Shown here: in pieces, positions 17,074-26,536 of the stretch
How the letters are laid out: every line of letters begins with the position of its first letter
Position numbering within the stretch: position 1 is the stretch's first letter
NCBI RefSeq assembly: GCF_021531715.1
Contig: NZ_JAFBIT010000001.1
Location: forward strand, 868,001-932,000
Reading direction: 5' to 3'
Source: Anaeromassilibacillus senegalensis
GTDB lineage: Bacteria; Bacillota; Clostridia; Oscillospirales; Acutalibacteraceae
Length of the DNA: 64,000 nt
Program-made: the position numbers and the translations under genes
Notes under the pieces: generated by a model
Told to the model about the DNA's origin: nothing
The model's database searches: none
The model's input: the letters and a program-made list of their open reading frames with translations, nothing else

Positions 17074-17538
17074 ATGAAAAATGTTCAGCTCACCGAACGT
17101 GAAGCGGAACGCAGCCACCTGAGCTGCTTTTGGCAAGACGCATTCAATGATCTGACCGATTTGAAGCTGGATGTTCACGCCGTTGTGAAAGAGATTTATG
17201 CAACCTACATTTTCTTTGAAAAGGAAAAGGATTACAACGTCGTCCTTCGGGTTGACCTGTCGATTGTGAAATGGATTTGCCAAATTACAGGGTATAACAC
17301 CTATCCAAACAACTGTAAGTCCTATGAGTTCGATGTGATTACGGAAATTCTCTGCGGACTTATTTGGTCGATTGAACATAATTTTCCTCGTCGATATTAT
17401 CTTCGCTCGCTCCCGCTGGAAGTAATGGCGCATAAATCTCCCCTTGAGGCCGATATGTCTTGCTACGAGACCTATGACAAGGCCATCAAAAAGATGATGG
17501 AAATCTACGCAAAGGAGTATTGTGAGGATGAAAATTGA
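17074..17538 (+). CDS. Unknown protein, first gene of the NADAR operon
   Basis: 154 residues from ATG 17074, preceded by AGAGGAGGAA. No family recognised. Mostly helical with many aromatic and Cys residues (SHLSCFWQDAF; VKWICQITGYNTYPNNC; EILCGLIWSIEHNF). Its last codons overlap the phosphatase gene, so it is translated as part of the same operon, and its function should be tied to the NADAR/phosphatase pair. Confidence 0.7.
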   Translation: MKNVQLTEREAERSHLSCFWQDAFNDLTDLKLDVHAVVKEIYATYIFFEKEKDYNVVLRVDLSIVKWICQITGYNTYPNNCKSYEFDVITEILCGLIWSIEHNFPRRYYLRSLPLEVMAHKSPLEADMSCYETYDKAIKKMMEIYAKEYCEDEN

Positions 17539-17983
17539 CATTTGTTCCAGAAAGGCCGCCGAAGCCTTTTTGGAGGACGGCTTCCCCCAAAATACAGCCG
17601 TGATCAGCTTTTATGATCCGCCGTCCAAACGAATGAAGAATACCCTGCCGCCGGTGGATTACAAGGGCAAGGCTGACCGCGTTTTTTATGTGCAGGTTCA
17701 CGACATTGATCCTGAAATTTTGCCGGATTACGGATTAACGGTGGATACGTATCTGCCCGAAGCCGACCGCCTTGCCGATTTCATTCGTAAGGCACATGAC
17801 GACGGACTGGACATTCTATGCCAATGTGAATATGGGCAAAGCCGCAGTGCCGCCTGCGCCGCCGCCATTGCCGAATACTACGATCACAACGGAATCGAAA
17901 TCTTTGCCGATTACCGCTACTATCCCAATCAGCTTGTCTATCACAAAATCATAGACGCGCTTTACAAAGGAGAATTCAAATGA
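17528..17983 (+). CDS. Dual-specificity/tyrosine phosphatase-like protein
   Basis: 151 residues. The P-loop signature Cx5R is present as CEYGQSR (Cys100, Arg106) with QSRS after the usual HC position, here QCEYG. Early residues FYDPPSKRM and a conserved D in VHDID (residue 59) could supply the general acid. Small phosphatases of this kind occur with NADAR and other nucleotide-handling proteins in bacteria and phages. ATG overlaps the previous gene and the stop overlaps the NADAR ATG. Confidence 0.78.
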   Translation: MKIDICSRKAAEAFLEDGFPQNTAVISFYDPPSKRMKNTLPPVDYKGKADRVFYVQVHDIDPEILPDYGLTVDTYLPEADRLADFIRKAHDDGLDILCQCEYGQSRSAACAAAIAEYYDHNGIEIFADYRYYPNQLVYHKIIDALYKGEFK

Positions 17984-18432
17984 ACAAAATCACATCCTTC
18001 CGTGATGCATATCGCTTTTTATCCAATTTTTATCAGTACCCCTTTGAATACAAGGGACTTGTGTATCCGAATGCCGAAGCCGCCTTTCAGGCGCAAAAAT
18101 GCTGTGATGAGAAGGATAAAATCAAATACACGTTACAAAAAAATCCTGTTCGAGTGAAGCAAATGGGCAAAAGGGAACCAAATTTGCCTACTGACTGGGA
18201 CGAAAAATCTCCTGTAATTATGAAAGAGATTTTGGAAGCCAAATTCTCTGTTCCGGAGCTTTCCGAAATGCTCAAGTCCACCGGAGATGCCTATTTGGAA
18301 GAAGGAAACCATTGGCATGATAACCGCTGGGGAAAATGCACCTGTGAACGGTGTAAGGGCAAGGAGGGTCAAAACCTGCTTGGGAAAATTCTGATGGAAG
18401 TTCGTGAGAAACTGCAAAACGATAACAAGTAG
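17980..18432 (+). CDS. NADAR domain protein (N-glycosidase / ADP-ribose related)
   Basis: 150 residues, a complete NADAR (YbiA/DUF1768) domain: LSNFY at 14-18, YPNAEAAFQAQK at 29-40, and GNHWHDNRWG at 109-118, all family signatures. Known members cleave N-glycosidic bonds in riboflavin intermediates or remove ADP-ribose from guanine in DNA. Here there is no DarT-like partner; instead it is coupled to a phosphatase and an unknown protein. An insertion with CTCERCKGKEG (120-130) after the last motif looks like an extra zinc-binding loop. Confidence 0.88.
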   Translation: MNKITSFRDAYRFLSNFYQYPFEYKGLVYPNAEAAFQAQKCCDEKDKIKYTLQKNPVRVKQMGKREPNLPTDWDEKSPVIMKEILEAKFSVPELSEMLKSTGDAYLEEGNHWHDNRWGKCTCERCKGKEGQNLLGKILMEVREKLQNDNK

Positions 18433-18449
18433 AGAAAGGAAGTAAAACC

Positions 18450-19343
18450 ATGGAACAACAAAAACAGGAAAAGATCATCAAACGCGCATTGGATTTGCAG
18501 CTTCGAATCGATACACTGGAGAGCCTTTTGCCGCAAAAGCGTGCGGAGGCCTTTGGCAAGCCAGAGCCGCAGGCGCCGGTTTGCAAGCAGGCAGCTTACA
18601 CAGAGCCGCCCATCCAACATGGCTGCAAAATCAATTGGCTGCTGATGCTTGGACCGATTGTGATATTATTCCTCCTTGCGTCATTCAGCGGCAGTGTTTT
18701 ACTGGTACTGCTCATGGCAGCGTCCGTTTTTATCTGGCCGGCAGCGTATTACTTCGCCATTTACCGCAAGCAGAAAGCGGCGGCGATTGCGCAAATCCGT
18801 AATTCCGACGAATATCGAAAGCAGTGCGCCGACGCACAGGCAGCCGCCAATGAACAGCAGCACCGGTTTGATGCGGAGTACGAAAAAGCTCTGGCGGAAT
18901 ATGAATCCGTGCTTCTTCCGAAGTATCAGGCGGAGCGCAGTGCATGGGAAGCGGAGCATCAGGCGCAGATTGAGAAAATGGAGCAGGAACTCGCACAACT
19001 CAAGCAGGAACTGTCGGCGCTTTATGAGCAAACACGTATCGTTCCCGCTCAATATCGGGACGCGTATGCATTGCAGTATATCTACGATATGATCTCCACC
19101 TCAGACTACGATGTTCGTCAGGCAATTGACAGCTTTGATAAAAATGAACAGCGCAGACTGGACATAATGCGTCTGCAGGAACAGCAACAGGCCAATGCCT
19201 TGGCAATGGAGCAGAACGATTTGCTGGATCGGCAGAACACGATTGCAGCGAAAGCTCGGCGGGATGCCAACATTGCGGCGGTAGTGGGTACCGTGCAGCG
19301 GCATAATACCAACAAGACCATCAAGAAATGGTTGGATAAATAA
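18450..19343 (+). CDS. Membrane-anchored coiled-coil protein
   Basis: 297 residues with an N-terminal coiled coil, two adjacent hydrophobic segments at about residues 56-95 (WLLMLGPIVILFLLASF; VLLVLLMAASVFIWPAAYYF), then about 140 residues of heptad-rich helix (HQAQIEKMEQELAQLKQELS) and a basic tail. It starts 17 bases after the NADAR stop with AGAAAGGAAG, so it is the fourth gene of that operon. A role as membrane sensor or effector of the island is inferred. Confidence 0.7.
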   Translation: MEQQKQEKIIKRALDLQLRIDTLESLLPQKRAEAFGKPEPQAPVCKQAAYTEPPIQHGCKINWLLMLGPIVILFLLASFSGSVLLVLLMAASVFIWPAAYYFAIYRKQKAAAIAQIRNSDEYRKQCADAQAAANEQQHRFDAEYEKALAEYESVLLPKYQAERSAWEAEHQAQIEKMEQELAQLKQELSALYEQTRIVPAQYRDAYALQYIYDMISTSDYDVRQAIDSFDKNEQRRLDIMRLQEQQQANALAMEQNDLLDRQNTIAAKARRDANIAAVVGTVQRHNTNKTIKKWLDK

Positions 19344-19348
19344 GCTAC

Positions 19349-19470
19349 GGCGGCAGGTGCGTTACCTGCCGCCACAGTTTAATATGGCTGTGAAAATTTC
19401 AAATATTGATAGGTTAGCACGGAGCATGGGGAAAAGAGGCACAGAGAACGGGACAGACCCCTGTGCCTCT
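19349..19470. terminator. Two hairpins after the NADAR operon
   Basis: GGCGGCAGGT/ACCTGCCGCC (19,349-19,373) and AGAGGCACAG/CTGTGCCTCT (19,435-19,470). Neither has a long T-run; they lie between two convergent genes and probably end both transcripts. Confidence 0.5.
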
Positions 19471-19474
19471 AAAA

Positions 19475-20185
19475 TCAACGATTATTCTTTTCGCACAGCC
19501 ACTCAATAAACTCCCATTCAAGGGCACATTGCGCAGGACTTTTCTTGCGTAATACTTCCCGAATGGACTTTTGACATGCTAAATAATCAGAATAGTCATC
19601 AATCTTGCTCCAAGAGTAGTTGCATTTCTCCGCATCAAACGGGACACGCTTTGGCATTTTAAAGCCATTATAACCAGGCAAGTCTACCCTTAGCTCATTG
19701 ACGATCGGATTTGCAACATACCGATCAATCGGAACATGACAAAATTGAAAGATTCCCTGTAGCCTTTCAGCATCTTTGTTGTCATAGATGCAGGCATATT
19801 TTAGAGCCATATTGACCCATTTTTGCGCTTTTCCTACCGTAAAAGAATCATATCCCTTCTGTTCATAGAATTCTTTGATTCTTGCGCACAATTCCTTATG
19901 TGCTTTATCGAACTCATTTTCGTTTGGCGCAGAAAACAAGGTGTTTTCACAGAACTTCAGAATTTCTTCAATGCATCCATTTCGAGCATTTACCGTGTTG
20001 TCAACAAACTGCTTAATGCCTTGCAGGGGCGCTCGTGAAACATCCAAATACCCGTAGTAGAATGCCTCTTTCAGGGTCATTCCCTTTTCTAAAATTTCGC
20101 TGCGCTTCTGCTTCCCGGCCTTCACACTGCCAATAAATTTCTCCTTCTGCTCGTATGAAAAAAGCCCATTTCTCTTTGCTTCCAT
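19475..20185 (-). CDS. Hypothetical protein
   Basis: 236 residues, soluble, no signal or membrane segment. No family recognised. Notable parts are SYEQKEKFIGSVKAGKQKRSEILEKG near the N-terminus and AQKWVNMALKYACIY in the middle. It lies 13 bases downstream of the WYL regulator on the same strand and may be co-transcribed with it, which suggests the two work together or that it is a regulated target. Confidence 0.65.
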   Translation of the reverse strand: MEAKRNGLFSYEQKEKFIGSVKAGKQKRSEILEKGMTLKEAFYYGYLDVSRAPLQGIKQFVDNTVNARNGCIEEILKFCENTLFSAPNENEFDKAHKELCARIKEFYEQKGYDSFTVGKAQKWVNMALKYACIYDNKDAERLQGIFQFCHVPIDRYVANPIVNELRVDLPGYNGFKMPKRVPFDAEKCNYSWSKIDDYSDYLACQKSIREVLRKKSPAQCALEWEFIEWLCEKNNR

Positions 20186-20198
20186 GATTATTCCTCCA

Positions 20199-21254
20199 TT
20201 AATTATATTTCTCCAACGCTTTCCCCAAAGCGTTTTTAACTTTCTCTCTCAGCCGCTCAGGCTCCAGCACCGTCACATCCGGGGCAAAGTTCATGGCAAA
20301 CTGTTCCATGGCCATCTCATTGGTAAAAGCCGACACGGTAACGCCCGTATCGTCCTCATCGGAGAATGTCACCTCCGTGCCGAACAGGTCGATGACATCG
20401 CTGACCATAGCCTTTGCCACCCGGAACACTGCCCAGACATTGTCGCTGGAATACATATAGGGGTGCTCTTTCATATAGGTGGCCAAATCCAGCGTCCGGC
20501 CGTTTGCCCACTTCAGATGCTCAAAGGGTTTGGCGGGTTCGTCCAGAATTGTCAGTTCCGCGATGCGGTCGAGACGGTAATTTGAAATATCATCGTACTT
20601 ATCGTAGTTGCAAATCAGGTAGTATTTGCCCTCCTTGGCTGCCATCTGATAGGGAGAAATGATGTACACCCGTTCCGTGCCGTCGGGGCGGGTTTTAATG
20701 TGATGGCACTTGTCCGTGCTGTATTCCAGATACTTGAAGCTGACCTTCCTGCCTCGGCTGATGGCCTCGTCCAGCAGCTCGATGGTCAAAAACAGCTGCT
20801 TGTTGTCAGTTTTGTCCTCCGGCAGGCGGGCGATATGCTTCACCCGGCTGCGGAAATACACATTGGATAGGCCCTCCAGTTTGTCCACCAGTGCCTTGCA
20901 CTGACTGTAGGGGATGTGTTTGGAAAACAGCAGGCTGTCGATGAGCAGCCGCAGCTCACCGTCGGTGAACTCCCGCTCCAGGTAGAAATCCGACCATAGA
21001 TAGCTCTCCTCCGGCTCACCGGTTTTGGGGTTGGGTACCATGCGTATGGACTCGCTGTATTCGATGTTATAGCCGCAGTCCATCAGATTCAGAATGTTCC
21101 GACGGATAGCCTTACGGTCGGCAGTCATGTCGTATTCGGTTTTCAGAATCTCAGCAATGTCCTTCTGGCTCAGGCGGTGGTCTTCGTCGGAATACTTCCG
21201 CAGAATGTCCAGAATGTTCATAATCAGCAGCTTTTTCGGTTGTTTTACAGGCAT
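20199..21254 (-). CDS. WYL-domain transcriptional regulator (YafY-like)
   Basis: 351 residues (337-340 if translation begins at MNILDIL). Winged helix-turn-helix at about 12-70 (LRKYSDEDHRLSQKDIAEIL), then a WYL domain with ISPYQMAAKEGKYYLICNYDKYDDISNYRLDRI, and a C-terminal extension. WYL proteins bind ligands and control defence or stress genes; many sit in mobile elements. It lies beside the AAA+ gene and the NADAR operon and may control either. Confidence 0.85.
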   Translation of the reverse strand: MPVKQPKKLLIMNILDILRKYSDEDHRLSQKDIAEILKTEYDMTADRKAIRRNILNLMDCGYNIEYSESIRMVPNPKTGEPEESYLWSDFYLEREFTDGELRLLIDSLLFSKHIPYSQCKALVDKLEGLSNVYFRSRVKHIARLPEDKTDNKQLFLTIELLDEAISRGRKVSFKYLEYSTDKCHHIKTRPDGTERVYIISPYQMAAKEGKYYLICNYDKYDDISNYRLDRIAELTILDEPAKPFEHLKWANGRTLDLATYMKEHPYMYSSDNVWAVFRVAKAMVSDVIDLFGTEVTFSDEDDTGVTVSAFTNEMAMEQFAMNFAPDVTVLEPERLREKVKNALGKALEKYN

Positions 21255-21345
21255 AAAGTCACTTCTTTTTCACGAATATTATACCACAGGTTTATTCATA
21301 CTACAAGGCACTATGGGACAAAAACAGGTCACCTGGTATGTAAAA

Positions 21346-23360
21346 TCATATCGAAAAGCCAATCTGCGGCCTGATCGGTGCTGAAACCTTCGGCATTTCA
21401 ATATCCTCGGCGCATAGCGTTATGATGTCCTTCTGTGTGACGGACTCATAATCTGCGGTAATTAGCCTTGTGGCTTGTGCCATTTTCGCCTTTTCAATCA
21501 CGTTGCGGACATAGCGTCCGTTGCCGAAATCCGCTTGCCTCCGTGCCGTTTCAAAAACGGCAGTCAGCTTTTCCCTCGCTTGATTGTCAAAATACAGCCC
21601 CTTCTTTTTGGCGATCAGCTCGGCGATCTTGCACAGCTCCTCCACGGTGTAATCCGCAAAAGGCACATGATAAGCAATTCGGGAGCGCAGTCCGGGATTT
21701 TTCTGCAAAAACTCCTCCATTTTGTCCGGGTAACCGGCCAAAATCACTATCGTGCTGTCCCGGTGATTCTCCATCTCCTGAACAATAGTATTAATGGCCT
21801 CATCGCCGAACGAGCCGTCTCTGTCATCTACCAATGAATAGGCTTCGTCGATGAACAGCACGCCGCCCTCTGCTTGCTTGAACTTTTTTTGCACCGTCTG
21901 CGCTGTCCAGCCCACATATCTCCCCACCAGATCGCCCCGCCCCACTTCAACCAGCTGCCCTTTGGACAGAAGTCCGTTTTCCCGCATGATCCGGGCAAGG
22001 AGTCGAGCAACGGTGGTTTTGGCTGTACCGGGATTGCCTGTGAACACCATGTGCATAGAGGAATAATCCGTTTTCATGCCCTTGTCCGCAAAGAGTTTCT
22101 GCGCCTTGTGATAATTCAGCGCCTGCACGATAACTTTTTTGCCTCTGTCAAACCGATCATTTCCATCAGCTCATCATAAGCAGAGCCCTTCGGCTTGGCT
22201 TTGGCGATTTCACGTTTTACGGTCGCTGTTTCTTTGTACTGCGGGTAAATAACGGTCTTTAGCTTGCTGTTATACCACTCGTCAAATATGCTCTGCAAAT
22301 CCGGTGCAAGGTAGCCTTTTCCTTCTTCTAACTGATCAAACAGCTTTTTGTCTGTACGAATATGATTTTCACGGGCAAGCATTTTCAGATAATTCTTGGC
22401 ACATTCACCCTCTGCAAATTCTTCTTGTAGTTCAATAAAGCTTGTGGTTCCGAGATTTTCAAAGAAAATTTCTTTTGTACGGTTGCATTCTCGCGGCAAG
22501 CAGAAAACAGTCAGCACCTGATTGCGATATTTCTTCATAGCCTTGCATAATAGGTCGATTGTGTCCCGGCTGCCATCGGCCAGATCATCCGCATCGGCAC
22601 AGCCTGCGCGATATAACACAATCACCGCACCGCCCGAATTACTTTTATATAGCTGGTCATAGGTCTGACGGGAAATCTCATCCGCGGTTTCGAAAGCAAC
22701 CGTGCTGTAACGCCTGTTTTGCAGTCTGCCGTTGGCATAGAGCGCCTGAAGCAGTAAACGCACGGTTTTACCGCAAATATCCATATCATCCGTCTGCAAC
22801 ATATAGTGGACAGGGTGACCGGCAATTTCAGAAGATGTTCTCCCTGCGTAAATGCGATCCAGCTCGGGCAATAATTGCTTCATCGTTAGAAGTCGCACTG
22901 CTCTATTATATATATCCGTCTTGTCCGCTTCGTTGATCAGATTCTCTCTGAATGAGAGATCACGACAATACCTTGCGCCCAGCTTTCCCAGTCCGAATTG
23001 CTCAAAAACATCTTCGGCATCTTCAATATAGTCGTTGTGTTCCGACTGAGAAAGCAGATTCCGAAGTGCATGAAATGTTATTTCTTCCGTTTGTAAGCTC
23101 TCGTTCAGCTTCATATCCAACGCATTCGCATATTTCTGAAATTGCTGGTTGATATCTACATCCTCCGCACAGATGATTCCCGCGGTTAGTATATTGTCTA
23201 TGATATCCGCCACACAGAAAAACACACGATCATGAAAGAGCTTATTAAACGCATTGCTCTTAGCTGAAATTGCAATTCTCTCAGCGGAATTCCTTTTCCG
23301 TGTTGCAGCAACTTCCTCTCCCGCAAGTGAAGCAACCAACTTATAATACTGCATATCCAC
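21346..23360 (-). CDS. CbbX/SpoVK-like AAA+ ATPase, joined across a -1 frameshift site
   Basis: Two frames on the minus strand make one protein of about 670 residues. The upstream frame (23,360-22,116) ends ...MIGLTEAKKLSCRR; the downstream frame carries Walker A GNPGTAKTTVARLL, Walker B VLFIDEAYSL and the CbbX-type arginine region. The join falls on GC-A-AAA-AAG, phased as the classic slippery heptamer A_AAA_AAG; a -1 slip gives EAKKVIVQALNYHKAQ, which is the family sequence. It could be programmed frameshifting, a real one-base deletion, or a homopolymer sequencing error. The N-terminal half looks like a degenerate AAA domain. Confidence 0.8.
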
Positions 23361-24079
23361 GCCTCCCGACTTTCACATCTTTACAATAACAGTATAACAA
23401 GGCTCGTGCGGCATAAATGGGGCACGGTGTTTTTTATGCAGTCATATAAGATATGTTGATGACTTTGGTGGTATCTTTTACCCGAGTAAATACTGATATG
23501 TAGGATCTTGGAGAATGTGTTCCCGTAGCTTTGCTATACATCTTCCCTTTTTTGCTGTAACTGCTCTATCCACATCACGTTTTGAGTTTCTTTCCGATCC
23601 TGGCATCAATACCTGCTTTGTCAACGCATTTCGCTGCAACTATCCATACAGAAACGGAAAATATCCGCGTAGCAGACAAACACGATAAATTACATTCAGG
23701 ATGATTCGTCCTCAAAATGCAACGATTTGCCGCGATTTGCCACGTTTTGTCCACAAAAATCTACGCAATGCCAAGGATGCCGTGGCAGATAAATAATATC
23801 TTAATCATACGAATTTTCCTTCCTGCAACGCCCTAAAGTGCCGTATTTTGCGCTGTTTTGCGGCGCATCCCCTGAAATCTGTGATGTACAGAATTCTGTC
23901 CAAATCCGGTTTGGAGGGCAAAATGAGGCAAATCAGTGCAAGCAAACGTAGTCAAAACGTAGTCGAAATTGCGAAAACAGACTACTGCGGTTTTGGGCGA
24001 GTATCATCTTTCATTTTATCACATCCGTCAATATCCCGCTGCAGAAAAACCCTGCTGACCATAGCGATCAGTGTAGCCT
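23361..24079. other. Non-coding junction between elements A and B
   Basis: No gene is convincing in this 700-base stretch. It contains the 26-bp arm-like repeat (23,719-23,744), the putative core TGGCAGAT (23,783-23,790), then a second element left end: TGCCGT..TTTGC block at 23,839-23,864, GGCAAATC at 23,927, and two CGTAGTC copies around 23,950-23,965. The order core, block, GGCAAATC, CGTAGTC repeats that at 13,987-14,155. Confidence 0.6.
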
Positions 24080-24372
24080 TACAATAGAAGTGAGACCGAG
24101 GGGAGATATAAAAAAGCGATTGAAACCGTTAGAATAAAGTCACCACACCGCATCCAACGAAAGGAATCAATCGCCATGAAAAGTCTAGCACAGAACAAGC
24201 GGTATTTGCAACACGAAGTGACGACAAAATTGTATGCAGTCAGGCTGTATCGACAGGTTGGGGACGTGCAATTCGTCTGCCGAAAGTATCACATCTCGAA
24301 AGCGTCGCTGATGCGGTGGAATAAGCAATACGACGGGACGCGTGAATCGCTGGAACCGAAGTCGCGCAATAC
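24080..24372 (+). pseudogene. IS transposase remnant (N-terminal helix-turn-helix only)
   Basis: From ATG 24176 the frame encodes a typical integrase-core transposase N-terminus: MKSLAQNKRYLQHEVTTKLY, then DVQFVCRKYHISKASLMRWNKQYDG, a helix-turn-helix. It breaks off near 24,370 and runs into unrelated sequence. The 100 bases before the ATG (AGAAGTGAGACCGAG region) look like the left end of the insertion sequence. The catalytic DDE part is gone. Confidence 0.7.
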
Positions 24373-24621
24373 ATGGTTGAACAGGCCGGAATGGTACCCG
24401 CGTATAAATCCATCGGTATTCTCCCCGTCGGCGATTTCTCCCGCGCGCTGGTCACTGCCAATGCAGAGGGCGGTAACTATGCAGTCCGCTTTGCCGAAAT
24501 GCCCGAGGGGTTTGGCATGAACACACTCGGGCCCATCTATGAATTGCTCGCCCTGGACATCATCGACACCACAGATTTCTGCGCACTGGTTGCAAACGCC
24601 ATTGCCGCTGCTGCAAAATAA
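24373..24621 (+). pseudogene. C-terminal fragment of an unrecognised protein
   Basis: About 82 codons (GILPVGDFSRALVTANAEGG; EGFGMNTLGPIYELLAL) with good codon use and a proper stop, but no ribosome-binding site; it begins where the transposase remnant ends. It looks like the tail of a metabolic protein whose front was replaced by the IS. I do not recognise the family. A hairpin terminator follows at 24,636. Confidence 0.45.
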
Positions 24622-24635
24622 TCTCCTGAGCAACA

Positions 24636-24667
24636 TAAAAACCTGCGATTTGATTCGCAGGTTTTTT
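24636..24667. terminator. Bidirectional terminator
   Basis: AAAAACCTGCGA and TCGCAGGTTTTTT arms with a short loop. It closes the fragment on the plus strand and the frl genes on the minus strand. Confidence 0.75.
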
Positions 24668-24681
24668 ATGTTCTAATGCAA

Positions 24682-25695
24682 TTAATACTCAAACTGACGA
24701 TAATAACGGCGGATGTCCAGAGGATGACAAAGCTCCTTCTCCATGTGCACATCCACGCGGCTGTTCACCGCGCGCATCACCAGATGAGAAATCGATCCAC
24801 GGAATTCGGGACTGATGCCTTTGAGGGCGTAGTCCTTTGTATCGATAATCACGTAATTCCGGCAGACCTTCGGCAGGAAGGCCGCCACTCGCTCAGCCAG
24901 CGGCCGCTGCTCGTCTTCGCCCATGAACAGCGTGACGGGCGTGTTTGCATCTACAATTTCAAACATCCCGTGGAAGAATTCCTGGCATGCTACGGTCCTC
25001 GTGCGAATCCACAGCTGCTCCTCCCAATAGCACATGCCGTAGGAATAAGTCGCGCCCCACTGAACGCCGCTGCCCACAAAGTAATGGGGCATCTCGGGGT
25101 GTTCCTGGAGGAAAGCATACTTTTCCCGTGCAAATTTCTCTGCCCAGGGATCCGCCTGTACCGCAGCATCCACCAACGCCTGCGCAAGGTATGCCTCCAT
25201 CTCGCTGTTGTAGCGATCGTAGTCGGCAAATTCCCCATTGTTGTACATCAGGCGATTGGCCACCATAAAGAACTTCAGCTGTTCGTTTGCCGGATAGGAG
25301 ATGCACCAGTCGCACTTCTGTACAATCGGTGCGCCCTCGGCATCCACAAATCCGAATACGCGCGCACCCAGAGCCTTCGCTTTGTCGACTGCTCCGACAA
25401 TCTCCTTCGTGCTGCCGGTAACCGACGAGAAGATGACCACGGAGCGATCGGTAAATCTGCGATTGCCCGTGACTATGAATTCTGCTGCATTTTCAACTGC
25501 CACCGAAACCGCGCTCTTTCCGCGCATGTAGACCTCAACCTGCAGGCAAGACGCCCATGTGCCGCCAATGCCAAAGAAATAAATCGTATCAAACCCGGTA
25601 GTCTGGATCTCATCGACTACCTTTTCAATCTGCCCGCGCAGCGCCAGTGCGCCGTTTACGCTGTCGAGCTGCTTCTGTGCATCAAATTTCAGCAT
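24682..25695 (-). CDS. frlB: FrlB-like fructosamine-6-phosphate deglycase (SIS domain)
   Basis: 337 residues from the ATG at 25,695, which has GGAGGG 7 bases upstream. SIS (sugar isomerase) fold with FGIGGTWASCLQ and VIFSSVTGSTKEIV phosphosugar-binding loops, and the C-terminal HPLDIRRYYRQFEY found in fructoselysine-6-phosphate deglycases. The enzyme splits phosphorylated Amadori products into glucose 6-phosphate and the amine. The kinase gene lies 20 bases upstream on the same strand, the usual frl pair. No frl transporter or regulator gene is beside it. Confidence 0.82.
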   Translation of the reverse strand: MLKFDAQKQLDSVNGALALRGQIEKVVDEIQTTGFDTIYFFGIGGTWASCLQVEVYMRGKSAVSVAVENAAEFIVTGNRRFTDRSVVIFSSVTGSTKEIVGAVDKAKALGARVFGFVDAEGAPIVQKCDWCISYPANEQLKFFMVANRLMYNNGEFADYDRYNSEMEAYLAQALVDAAVQADPWAEKFAREKYAFLQEHPEMPHYFVGSGVQWGATYSYGMCYWEEQLWIRTRTVACQEFFHGMFEIVDANTPVTLFMGEDEQRPLAERVAAFLPKVCRNYVIIDTKDYALKGISPEFRGSISHLVMRAVNSRVDVHMEKELCHPLDIRRYYRQFEY

Positions 25696-25715
25696 TTTAT
25701 GTCCCTCCATCTTCA

Positions 25716-26501
25716 TTACCAAGCGCCGAAATAGCCCAGCGTAATGCTTGCATTTTCTGCGCCCATGCGCATGCACTCCGGCACCGTCTTTTCTTCAAGA
25801 ATGCCCTTCAGGAAGCCGGCGATATAGCTGTCTCCCGCGCCCATGGTATCCACCACATCGCAGGTTACGATGCCGCAGCCAATATACTCCTCGCCGTCAT
25901 AGGCAAGACTTCCCTGATCTCCCAGCGTTGCGACGACCACCTTTGGCCCACGGGAATGAATCTCTTTCATCTTCGCACGCAGTTCAGGCGTGTCTCCGTC
26001 GTCTGAAGAAAAGAACAGATAATCCGTCGCAGGAATCGCAATGCGCGCCGCCTCATCCTCAGGGCGCGTGGCAGCATCGAATGCCACCAGTGCACCCGCC
26101 GCGCGGATCTTCGCAAGGTCATTGTGCACATTGCCCCAAAGTCCTGTCACGACCATCTTCTGCCGACACAGGTATTTTCGCTGATCATCCGTAAGCCGGA
26201 AGTCTGCCAGAACACCCTCTTCGTAATCTCCGAGCACGCGATCACCGTTCACAAGTTCCACATGGGTAATGGCCGTGTTTCCCGCTTCCGTGCGGACGGT
26301 GGATACATCAACGCCCTTTGCCGCGATGCTCTCCCGCATCAGCTCGCCATATTTGTCCGTTCCCACCACGCCGGTATAGGACGCCTCGCCGCCCATGCGC
26401 ACAAAATAAACTGCCACATTTACCGGATTTCCTCCGGGATAGGCCTCACCGGTTCCATCGTAAACATCCATGCAGTTATCGCCCACTGCTGCTAGCTTCA
26501 T
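25716..26501 (-). CDS. frlD: FrlD-like fructoselysine 6-kinase (PfkB family)
   Basis: 261 residues. PfkB signatures are clear: YPGGNPVNVAVYFVRMGG near the N-terminus and DTMGAGDSYIAGF at the C-terminal active site with the catalytic Asp in GAGD. FrlD phosphorylates imported fructoselysine or related Amadori compounds for FrlB. It is the first gene of the pair, after AGAGGTGA and a strong promoter at 26,537-26,565. Confidence 0.85.
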   Translation of the reverse strand: MKLAAVGDNCMDVYDGTGEAYPGGNPVNVAVYFVRMGGEASYTGVVGTDKYGELMRESIAAKGVDVSTVRTEAGNTAITHVELVNGDRVLGDYEEGVLADFRLTDDQRKYLCRQKMVVTGLWGNVHNDLAKIRAAGALVAFDAATRPEDEAARIAIPATDYLFFSSDDGDTPELRAKMKEIHSRGPKVVVATLGDQGSLAYDGEEYIGCGIVTCDVVDTMGAGDSYIAGFLKGILEEKTVPECMRMGAENASITLGYFGAW

Positions 26502-26536
26502 CGCTCAATTCACCTCTGCAATAGCATTGTACTGTC

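Noticed and set aside
16189-18432. DarT-type or other ADP-ribosyltransferase toxin paired with the NADAR gene
   Set aside because: None of the neighbouring proteins shows an ADP-ribosyltransferase motif that I can see; the island is reported without a named toxin.
23848-24087. 79-codon plus-strand frame in the A/B junction
   Set aside because: Overlaps the repeat-like element end, has no ribosome-binding site and no protein-like character.
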